Positions 1 through 4,796 of a DNA stretch of 8,125 nt are shown piece by piece. Numbering within the stretch: the stretch's first letter is position 1; every line of letters begins with the position of its first letter. The notes below the pieces were generated by a model. That model did no database searches, was not told where the DNA came from, and saw nothing but the letters and a program-made list of their open reading frames with translations. Source of the DNA: CAZUMH01 sp964621645 (GTDB lineage: Bacteria > Zhuqueibacterota > QNDG01 > JAGLOF01); assembly GCA_964621645.1 (NCBI GenBank), contig CAZUMH010000122.1:1-8125 (forward strand), written 5' to 3'. The position numbers and the translations under genes were made by a program.

Positions 1-1
1 T

Positions 2-76
2 CGCGGAATATATGAACCTGATTGGGGTGATATTTCATTGAATCAAAAAAATATGACCAACACGGTTGGAGAATAA
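2..76 (+). CDS. C-terminal end of an unidentified protein (5' truncated by window edge)
   Basis: An open frame enters from the left edge and gives 24 residues (…IYEPDWGDISLNQKNM…TNTVGE) before two consecutive TAA codons at 74-79. No domain can be recognised from so little. It is in the same frame as the next open stretch (80-271), whose first ten codons lie in a D-family palindromic repeat. My reading is that one longer gene was split by the repeat, which brought the double stop. The alternative is that this is simply the natural end of the upstream gene. That the frame is coding is only moderately supported. Confidence 0.4.
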   Translation, partial: RGIYEPDWGDISLNQKNMTNTVGE

Positions 77-79
77 TAA

Positions 80-271
80 ATGGTAGGCCGTTGGCCCACC
101 CTACTTACTTCAATATTCATTCCTGATGGCTACTATGATATTTATTTTGTCTACTCTACCAAACCTGATGCATTATTCAAGGGGGACAGTTTTCATCTTT
201 CCGGTCATGGTATAGAAATAAAAATAATAAAAATTATTGATGGAAATTATAATATACGACAGATTAAATGA
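80..271 (+). pseudogene. Detached C-terminal fragment of an unidentified protein
   Basis: This open frame of 63 codons begins at an ATG that directly follows two stop codons. Its first ten or so residues (MVGRWPTLLTS) are the translation of a palindromic repeat (82-107). From about residue 12 it reads like a real protein: FIPDGYYDIYFVYSTKPDAL, then KGDSF, GIEIKIIKIIDGNYNIRQIK, an alternating beta-strand pattern such as closes extracellular beta-sandwich domains. I do not recognise the family. There is no ribosome binding site before the ATG. Together with 2-76, in the same frame, it most likely formed the end of one gene now broken by repeat insertion. It could instead be a short independent ORF that recruited a start codon from the repeat. 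Confidence 0.4.
82..107 (+). repeat. Diverged D-family palindromic repeat (copy D0)
   Basis: It shares the architecture of D1 and D2: TAGG-CC-(G)TT-GG-CCC-ACC-CTA. A GGCC/GGCC inner palindrome sits inside a closing stem TAGG (84-87) / CCTA (100-103). D1 has CAGG/CCTG at the same spacing, so the closing pair has changed from C-G to T-A with pairing kept. The left part (GGAGAA at 69-74) also echoes the GGAGAA of D1 and D2. It lies inside an apparent reading frame. Confidence 0.5.
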
Positions 272-294
272 TCCTTTTTATAAATCCTTTCGAT

Positions 295-345
295 CGCCGT
301 GGGGCTCCGCCCCGGGGCGCCTACTCCCAGGGGCTTTGCCCCCCT
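295..345 (+). repeat. A-type hairpin (A1) plus B-type hairpin (B1) upstream of the RAYT gene
   Basis: A1 (295-319) is a 25-base imperfect palindrome: outer stem CGCC/GGCG, a two-position mismatch or wobble, inner stem GGGGC/GCCCC, loop TCC. B1 (327-345) follows within ten bases, with stem GGGGC (330-334), loop TTT and stem GCCCC (338-342). The pair sits in the leader of the transposase gene. The reverse complement of the hairpin at 914-928 resembles B1, so the gene is flanked by inverted B hairpins. This resembles REP/BIME units beside their RAYT. Confidence 0.8.
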
Positions 346-380
346 AACGTAAAATCAAGCATCAACGAATCATCAAACAA

Positions 381-914
381 ATGAAAAAATATAAAATCCA
401 CCCTGCAACCACCTCATTTTACTACTCAACCTTGACAATCACATCCTGGCTGCCTATTGTCTATTTTACAATCATTATAGACAGCCTTAAATACTGTCAA
501 GATAATAAAGGTCTCTCCCTACTGGGGTATGTGATCATGCCAACCCACATGCATTTGATCACATCTAATTCTGAAAGCACAAATCTTTCTCATATCATGA
601 GAGACTTTAAAAATTTTACATCAAAAAAGATACGAGACCAATTAACAAACGATAACAGAAAAGCATTTCTTGATGTATTTGCCAGGGCAGCTGAAAGATA
701 CCCCAAACAGCAGTATAAGGTCTGGCAGGACGAATTCCACCCTGTCGGTTTAATCTCAGAAAAGTGGTTTACAGAGAAATTGAATTATATGCATTACAAT
801 CCTGTACGAAAAGGATTCGTTGAATCACCTGAACATTGGAAATACAGCAGCGCCAAAAACTGGTATCATGACGATGATAGTATTATTAAAATTGATGAAG
901 AATTAGTATTCTAA
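381..914 (+). CDS. REP-associated tyrosine transposase (RAYT, Y1/HUH, IS200-like)
   Basis: The protein has 177 residues, a usual length for a single-domain Y1 transposase. The HUH metal-binding pair is in YVIMPTHMHLI (His56, His58). The presumed catalytic tyrosine is Tyr136 in LNYMHYNPVRKGFV, the conserved Y-x-x-NP-V-R segment, followed by the family's typical end EHWKYSSAKNWY. RAYTs cut and join single-stranded DNA at short palindromic REP sequences and are held to spread them without a classical insertion sequence around the gene. Hairpins A1/B1 lie just upstream. B2 overlaps the stop codon, with C1 just behind it, and more copies occur across the window. No Shine-Dalgarno sequence precedes the ATG (…ATCAAACAAATG), unlike the neighbouring genes, so expression may be weak. 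The gene is very AT-rich (27% GC in one 60-base line). The ORF is intact with all key residues present. Family assignment is confident; activity is not shown. Confidence 0.9.
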   Translation: MKKYKIHPATTSFYYSTLTITSWLPIVYFTIIIDSLKYCQDNKGLSLLGYVIMPTHMHLITSNSESTNLSHIMRDFKNFTSKKIRDQLTNDNRKAFLDVFARAAERYPKQQYKVWQDEFHPVGLISEKWFTEKLNYMHYNPVRKGFVESPEHWKYSSAKNWYHDDDSIIKIDEELVF

Positions 915-928
915 AGGGCAAAGCCCTT
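914..928 (+). repeat. B-type hairpin (B2) overlapping the RAYT stop codon
   Basis: This is a perfect palindrome, AAGGGC-AAA-GCCCTT, beginning on the last base of the TAA stop. Its reverse complement (loop TTT) matches the form of B1 upstream of the gene, so B1 and B2 are inverted with respect to each other. It may protect the 3' end of the mRNA or mark the right end of the mobilised unit. No T-run follows, so it is not a standard intrinsic terminator. Confidence 0.65.
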
Positions 929-940
929 CGATATCACATG

Positions 941-961
941 TCCAGGGGCACAGCCCCTGGA
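941..961 (+). repeat. C-type hairpin (C1)
   Basis: This is a perfect 9-bp stem, TCCAGGGGC/GCCCCTGGA, with an ACA loop. The flanks CACATG on the left and CAATCA on the right recur at the 6863-6883 copy. Copies at 1071-1090, 4699-4719 and 6863-6883 establish the family. It lies 27 bases after the transposase stop. Confidence 0.85.
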
Positions 962-971
962 CAATCAAAAA

Positions 972-1025
972 CTCTTGGGTCGTGAGAAACAAGGAGAAAG
1001 ACAGGCCTTTGGCCCATCCTGCTTT
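972..1025 (+). repeat. D-family repeat (D1)
   Basis: Positions 982-1025 match 3016-3059 at 43 of 44 bases (C1002 versus T3036). Similarity continues left to about 972 with small differences. The element contains a GGCC-TTT-GGCC palindrome and a closing stem CAGG (1002-1005) / CCTG (1018-1021). It stands between C1 and A2 in the repeat cluster behind the transposase. Confidence 0.85.
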
Positions 1026-1029
1026 CAAT

Positions 1030-1054
1030 CGCCGTGGGGCTCCACCCCGGGGCG
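1030..1054 (+). repeat. A-type hairpin (A2)
   Basis: A 25-base palindrome identical to A1 except for one G-to-A change at the inner stem beside the loop, giving GGGG/CCCC with a five-base loop. It is directly preceded by D1 and followed after 16 bases by the degenerate hairpin C2, the same A-then-C order seen at 4659-4719 and 6823-6883. Confidence 0.8.
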
Positions 1055-1070
1055 TTTGATATTCAAATAA

Positions 1071-1090
1071 TCATGGGCACAGCCCCCGGA
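1071..1090 (+). repeat. Degenerate C-type hairpin (C2)
   Basis: TCATGGGCACAGCCCCCGGA followed by CAATCA aligns with C1, with one base lost and a shortened stem GGGC-ACA-GCCC. The conserved right flank CAATCA supports common origin. It lies 52 bases beyond the stop codon of the S41 peptidase gene, which is read from the other strand. Confidence 0.65.
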
Positions 1091-1142
1091 CAATCAATTT
1101 CGGGTGCCAGCACGGGAAAAATGTGTCACGGGGCTATCCTAG

Positions 1143-2501
1143 CTAGCGTCCATCCCTGTCGTTTCCGTCCGTTCTTCCGTCGCTGTAATGGCCTACAAGC
1201 TTTACGATCCGGCCTTTGCCGTTAATCTCGAATGATATACGGAAATAATCGATATCTCCCACCCTGAACATGCCGTTCCCCATGGTTACAAGCTCGTATT
1301 CCGGCCCTTTCTCGCGCTGGTAATACAGACCTCCGTTTTTGATGAAGACGCGCCTCGGGCCATAGGAACCCGCGTATTTTTTCATCTCCCTCGTGGTCAG
1401 CTTGGCCGGGGGATTAGCTTTGCTTTCGATATCGGCGAGCTCCCATTCGTACCTGGTCCTGAACTGTTCATCTTTCTCTGTATCGAGGATCTTGCGGATA
1501 GCGTCTTCCTTCGCGACCTCGAGCGCCTTGTCGCTGGGCACCGGAATATGCGGGATGACTCCGACGCCTTCCCATCCCTCGTTGTTCTCTGGATTGTAGG
1601 CACGACCGTAAGGGACCCGGATCCCGATCCTGTACTTGTCGAAATCGAAAACGTACTGGGATACTGTGTGCCCTCCTCCTCCTGTCGTATCGCCCACGAT
1701 TATCGCCCGTTCCAGGTTTCTTAGATCGAACGTGAACTCCTCGGCAGCCGAGAAGGTGTTCCTGCTCGTGAGGATGTATACCGGCTGCTCTGCGATCCTC
1801 TTTCCGGGCACGAAATCAGCGCTGTAGGACTGAACAGTCTTTCCCTCCGCCCGGATATCCCAGTTGATAAGATGCTTCTCCTCGGGGAATAGATACCCGC
1901 AGATAAACCTGATCATCGAGGCATTGCCGCCCCCGTTGTTTCTGAGATCTAGTATTACAGCATTGCTGTTCGCCACGAAGTTCAGAGCGGCGGCAGCTGC
2001 CTTGAAAGCCTCGTCACCATTCGCGAAGGCATCAAAGCGGAGGTAGCCGATCCCACATGGCAGGATCTCGGCTTTTTTGAACCAGTAATTGTTTTCCTTG
2101 AAAAACCTTTTCCTGCGTTCGACGTCGATCGGGCTCTCGTCCTGTCCGGGAGCGGCCTGCGAAGGATCGAGCGGCGCGAGCGCGAAAATCCTGAAATGAC
2201 CGTCATGGTTCACCCGCTGGCAATCATCGTAAAGCCTCTTCGCGAAAAGTGCGGGGTCGGTGAAGTCATCATATTCACCAGCCGCGAGAGCACTCTTCAG
2301 TTCGGTGACGATCTGTTTGGCCGGCTTCTCGAGAACATAGATCGAATCTATCACGGCACAGACACTGTCTACGATAGCTGCCCGCGCCGCACCGTCGATC
2401 GAAGGAAGAGTGCCCGGCTGGCTGAACTGGGCGTTTACAGCCGCTGCGGCGAAAAGCAGACAAGCTGTTATAAAACCCTTAACAATATGTGCGTTACGCA
2501 T
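1143..2501 (-). CDS. Secreted S41-family peptidase (C-terminal processing/tricorn/IRBP type)
   Basis: The protein has 452 residues from the chosen ATG. Residues 1-25 form a Sec signal peptide (K8, hydrophobic ITACLLFAAAAV, ending VNAQ). Residues about 35-110 resemble the helical N-terminal domain of IRBP-like S41 proteins. The peptidase core covers about 145-320: GYLRFDAFA, the oxyanion-side loop ILDLRNNGGG (183-192), the nucleophile in NTFSAAEEF (Ser251), GDTTGGGG (270-277) and GVGVIPHI (312-319). A C-terminal extension of about 90 residues looks like a small beta domain. No PDZ domain is visible, so this is not a standard CtpA. ATG at 2499-2501 is preferred over one 18 bases upstream because AAGGAGGG (2508-2515) sits six bases ahead of it. 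It probably degrades exported peptides; the substrate is unknown. The gene is GC-rich (60% in one sampled 60-base line), unlike the transposase on one side and the S9 gene beyond M28. Confidence 0.9.
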   Translation of the reverse strand: MRNAHIVKGFITACLLFAAAAVNAQFSQPGTLPSIDGAARAAIVDSVCAVIDSIYVLEKPAKQIVTELKSALAAGEYDDFTDPALFAKRLYDDCQRVNHDGHFRIFALAPLDPSQAAPGQDESPIDVERRKRFFKENNYWFKKAEILPCGIGYLRFDAFANGDEAFKAAAAALNFVANSNAVILDLRNNGGGNASMIRFICGYLFPEEKHLINWDIRAEGKTVQSYSADFVPGKRIAEQPVYILTSRNTFSAAEEFTFDLRNLERAIIVGDTTGGGGHTVSQYVFDFDKYRIGIRVPYGRAYNPENNEGWEGVGVIPHIPVPSDKALEVAKEDAIRKILDTEKDEQFRTRYEWELADIESKANPPAKLTTREMKKYAGSYGPRRVFIKNGGLYYQREKGPEYELVTMGNGMFRVGDIDYFRISFEINGKGRIVKLVGHYSDGRTDGNDRDGR

Positions 2502-2507
2502 CCGTAA

Positions 2508-2530
2508 CCCTCCTTGCATAAAAAATTATA
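2508..2530 (-). promoter_or_regulatory. -10 box and strong ribosome binding site of the S41 gene
   Basis: On the minus strand a perfect TATAAT (2525-2530) is followed by AAGGAGGG (2508-2515) and, six bases later, the ATG at 2501. No good -35 hexamer is seen at 16-18 bases. A transcript from this -10 would begin near 2518, leaving a very short leader, and would barely include the ATG at 2519. This supports the start at 2501. The ribosome binding site is firm; the promoter is tentative. Confidence 0.5.
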
Positions 2531-2590
2531 TAAGTACTTACGTATTTTGCGAGGAAATGTTTCAGAAAACTTGAAAACCCCGCGCAGTTA

Positions 2591-2863
2591 TTACCGCCCC
2601 CTACGGCAGGCGCCGCCTCCGCTTCCACCTAAGAAGATCATAACACCGAGGACGAAACCCAGATCGTACATGTGGCCAGTATTATACGGCTCATAGATGC
2701 CGACATTGTCCTTGAACAGCGACATGACGAAGCTGAACAGCATTATGAATCCGTGCCACAGACCCTTCCAGAACCCTGCCGGCCCGCCGTGAACGGGTGT
2801 GGCGCCCGGACCGTTTGCACTAGGTAGGTGTGCAGCCGGCGAAAAGGAAGAGGACCAGAGCGG
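2591..2863 (-). pseudogene. Frameshifted small membrane lipoprotein
   Basis: Two overlapping minus-strand frames join into one recognisable protein. Around 2861-2823 one frame reads ALVLFLFAGCTPT, the end of a lipoprotein signal peptide with lipobox FAGC, then hits TAG (2820-2822). A one-base shift there opens the next frame (2821-2591), which continues SANGPGATPVHGG, then GFWKGLWHGFI, FSFVMSLFKDN, IYEPYNTGHMYDLGFVLGVM, a Gly-rich tail and TAATAA. This two-helix pattern (FWKGLWHGFI…SLF…IYE…GFLLGV…GGG) is known from many bacterial small hypothetical proteins of unknown function. No start codon is visible: upstream of the signal remnant the frame meets TAG near 2890 with no ATG between. So the 5' end as well as the junction is damaged. 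Repeat E1 lies just upstream. A sequencing error could explain the frameshift but not easily the missing start as well. Confidence 0.7.
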
Positions 2864-2901
2864 GCGGGTGGCCCCAAGAATGATTAAACTAATATAGTAC
2901 C

Positions 2902-2931
2902 GTGTGGCATGGGACTTGCCCCATGCGACGG
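2902..2931 (+). repeat. E-type palindrome (E1)
   Basis: CATGGGACTTGCCCCATG (2908-2925), stem CATGGG/CCCATG, differs at one base from the copy at 4614-4631. The flanks CCGT and ACGG could extend the stem past an internal loop. It lies just upstream of the broken lipoprotein gene, about where that gene's promoter or start would be expected. Confidence 0.7.
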
Positions 2932-3004
2932 GTGGCCATACCAGAACAAAACATAAAAACGATCGTGTACCACGACTCCCGTTTTAAAAGAACGCCGGGA
3001 CAGG

Positions 3005-3059
3005 CTCCTGGGGCTGTGAGAAACAAGGAGAAAGATAGGCCTTTGGCCCATCCTGCTTT
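3005..3059 (+). repeat. D-family repeat (D2)
   Basis: It matches D1 at 43 of 44 bases over 3016-3059, with weaker similarity left to about 3005. Its closing stem is TAGG (3036-3039) / CCTG (3052-3055), with a T·G wobble where D1 has C-G and D0 has T-A. It lies 20 bases downstream of the M28 stop codon, inside the GC-rich block. Confidence 0.85.
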
Positions 3060-3079
3060 GCCAGATCCCGCTGGAACCG

Positions 3080-4450
3080 TTACAACCCGTATTCGCTGAT
3101 CATATACACCAGGATCGCCATAGCAGCGGAGCCCAGTTCCATTTCCCTGGGGTGGATTGCGGTGAACACATCGTTGGCCGAATGGTGAAAATCGAAGTAG
3201 CGCTGTACATCGGGTACGTACCCGATCAGCGCTTCGGGCTGATGAATCCGGGCCACATCGCCGCCGCTGCCCCCTTTCTTTACCCAGTCAATACATGCTT
3301 CCTGCAGACAGGGCAGCCAGGACTGTATTTTCTGAAGCCGCTCCGGAGAGGCGGTAACGTAAAATCCTCTGGGGGTGAGCGCCCCCCTATCCGCCTCGAT
3401 ACCGGCAATGTGGTCCTCGCCAGTGGTCGCCGACCACTTACCGTAAACGTCCGCCCCGGACAGTCCCATTTCCTCATTCATGAAAAACACTGCCCTCACC
3501 GTCCTCTTGGGCCTGATCCCGAGACGCTGAAAAAGCGTCAGCACTTCCAGGGCCTGAATACAGCCCGCTCCGTCGTCATGAGCTCCGGCGCCCGTGTCCC
3601 AGGAATCGAAATGTCCGCCGACGACGATTATCTGGTCAGGATATTCCGATCCGGTAATCTGCCCGAATATGTTATGGGATGTGGTGTCCGGGTAATTGCG
3701 GCAAGAGAGGCTGAGATGAATCCTGAGATCCGGATTTTCTTTCTGGGCCGCCGAGAGGCGATCCGCGTCGATCAGTCCAATGGCGGCCGCGGGCACTTTT
3801 AGGACGCCTGCCTTATAGGACATAACCCCCACGTGGGGAACATTGTCGTATTTCGTGGTGACCGACCTCACCAGGGCGGCGACACCGCCCGCTTCCGCGG
3901 CTTTTGCCGCACCCTGTACCCGCTGATCAACCGCCCCTCCGTAGGCGGAAAAAGTGGTGATGAGGCCGGGATCCATGGGCCGGTTGAAAAAGATAATCTT
4001 TCCGTTCGCCTCCGCCCGCCGTTTGTCCAGTTCTTCAAAACTTCGTACTTCCAGGACACCGGCGCTGATCCCATCCGGATCTGTGCCCACACTGGTGCCA
4101 AGAGCGGCGACGGCGAGGGGCAGTCCGTGCCCGGCCCGTCCCTCTATTATATAGGCGGCTTCCCGATTCCCCCGTTCCCAGTGGGGAACCGAACACTCCT
4201 GGAGCGTTATGTTGTCGAGTCCAAGCGCTTCCATCTTCTGTTTTGCCCATTCCACGGCACGAGCCGCCTGCGGGGATCCGGGAAGGCGATGCCCGTGAGC
4301 GGTCAGTTCCCGGAGCAGATGATATCCGGCTGTGTCCTCAAGGGCGTGCCGGACCAGGGCGCGTGCGAGATCCTGATCATTTGTTTGTCCGAAGAGGACG
4401 GATGCCATCAGAAAGGGAAGGAGGATTGCGGTGCGGATTGTTGAAGTCAT
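3080..4450 (-). CDS. Secreted M28-family zinc peptidase (PGCP/carboxypeptidase Q-like)
   Basis: The protein has 456 residues. Residues 1-22 are a signal peptide (Arg6, hydrophobic AILLPFLMASVLF, cleavage near GQ). A PA-type insert domain lies roughly at 110-240, as in PGCP-like M28 enzymes. The zinc ligands can be read: His280 (VVGGHFDSWD), bridging Asp292 (AHDDGAG), Glu327 after the general-base Glu326 (FMNEEMGL), Asp354 (IEADRGA) and a His in DFHHSANDVF (His422 or 423). All core residues are present, so it should be active, removing residues from one end of extracellular or periplasmic peptides. The start is at 4450, where GGAG stands seven bases ahead of the ATG and a signal peptide follows. 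The frame stays open up to 4630, but that part encodes nothing protein-like and begins inside repeat E2. The gene is very GC-rich (68% in one sampled line). It follows the S9 gene in the same direction, after a repeat-filled gap of 346 bases. Confidence 0.93.
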   Translation of the reverse strand: MTSTIRTAILLPFLMASVLFGQTNDQDLARALVRHALEDTAGYHLLRELTAHGHRLPGSPQAARAVEWAKQKMEALGLDNITLQECSVPHWERGNREAAYIIEGRAGHGLPLAVAALGTSVGTDPDGISAGVLEVRSFEELDKRRAEANGKIIFFNRPMDPGLITTFSAYGGAVDQRVQGAAKAAEAGGVAALVRSVTTKYDNVPHVGVMSYKAGVLKVPAAAIGLIDADRLSAAQKENPDLRIHLSLSCRNYPDTTSHNIFGQITGSEYPDQIIVVGGHFDSWDTGAGAHDDGAGCIQALEVLTLFQRLGIRPKRTVRAVFFMNEEMGLSGADVYGKWSATTGEDHIAGIEADRGALTPRGFYVTASPERLQKIQSWLPCLQEACIDWVKKGGSGGDVARIHQPEALIGYVPDVQRYFDFHHSANDVFTAIHPREMELGSAAMAILVYMISEYGL

Positions 4451-4607
4451 GGGCGGTCTCCGGCTAATTTCAGATGTTACGTTTAAATGTAATACATTGA
4501 CGGAAAATTTAAAAGGTGTAATTTGCGGGAAAAGAGTTGATTGCGTAACCAGGATTGTGCCGATTTTTCTGCGAGTGGCCAGAATGAAACAGGACTCATC
4601 AGATGAC

Positions 4608-4636
4608 ATGTCGCATGGGACTTGTCCCATGGGTGC
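4608..4636 (+). repeat. E-type palindrome (E2)
   Basis: CATGGGACTTGTCCCATG (4614-4631) has a perfect 7-bp stem CATGGGA/TCCCATG with a CTTG loop. It is one base different from E1. It is followed by A3 after 27 bases, so E, A and C are clustered here. Confidence 0.75.
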
Positions 4637-4658
4637 GAACTTATTATCAACAATCGAT

Positions 4659-4719
4659 CGCCGTGGGGCTCCGTCCCGGGGCGATTAATAGTCATATGTC
4701 CAGGGGCACAGCCCCTGGA
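4659..4719 (+). repeat. Composite A-C repeat unit (A3 + C3)
   Basis: The A hairpin (4659-4683, one G·T pair in the inner stem) is joined by a 15-base linker ATTAATAGTCATATG to a perfect C hairpin (4699-4719). The unit at 6823-6883 has the same length, order and spacing, and a linker differing at only three positions (CTTAATAGTCACATG). The unit lies downstream of the S9 stop and beyond the M28 leader. Confidence 0.88.
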
Positions 4720-4796
4720 CAACCAAATAAGAAAAAAAACAGCAAAATCGATTTATCTTTAATTGGTTTATTAAATATATAACTTCCTTTTAAGAA

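Larger units (their letters stand above)
4451..4796. other. Intergenic region: M28 leader and repeats E2, A3, C3
   Basis: Next to the M28 start the stretch 4451-4607 becomes AT-rich (4480-4560), as expected of a promoter region, but I could not pick a convincing -35/-10 pair. Repeats occupy 4608-4719. The stretch 4720-4796 is AT-rich with an eight-base A run (4732-4739) and no visible gene. An open frame crosses 4451-4630 but looks non-coding. Confidence 0.6.

Noticed and set aside
295..345. Riboswitch or structured regulatory RNA upstream of the RAYT gene
   Set aside because: The same hairpins occur between unrelated genes and downstream of stop codons, so they are repeats rather than a gene-specific aptamer.
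381..914. Complete IS200/IS605 insertion sequence with tnpB
   Set aside because: No tnpB or IscB reading frame is nearby. The gene's motifs and flanking REP-like palindromes fit a RAYT better than an IS200 element.
292..1094. CRISPR array or tandem repeat array
   Set aside because: The repeats differ in family, are self-complementary hairpins, and are irregularly spaced without uniform spacers. No cas gene is present.
2502..2519. Upstream ATG at 2519 as start of the S41 gene
   Set aside because: The AAGGAGGG ribosome binding site lies between this ATG and the one at 2501 and can serve only the latter. The -10 box also lies too close for 2519.
2863..2935. Target-site duplication CGGGTGGCC at about 2865 and 2928 bracketing a possible insertion
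   Set aside because: The nine-base match lies in GC-rich DNA, and only one side borders a recognised repeat (E1). A chance match cannot be excluded.
3152..4444. Long plus-strand open frames (3152-3802 and 3833-4444) opposite the M28 gene
   Set aside because: They are antisense shadows in GC-rich DNA. The minus-strand frame carries the full set of M28 motifs and these frames show none.
4451..4630. N-terminal extension of the M28 protein by 60 residues to an ATG inside repeat E2
   Set aside because: The extension begins in a mobile palindrome and lacks protein-like character. The internal ATG at 4450 has GGAG at seven bases and opens directly into a signal peptide.
4699..4740. C3 hairpin plus the A/T run at 4731-4740 as an intrinsic terminator
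   Set aside because: For the minus-strand genes the T-run comes before the hairpin, not after it, and on the plus strand the hairpin is followed by A's. The polarity is wrong for a terminator on either strand.
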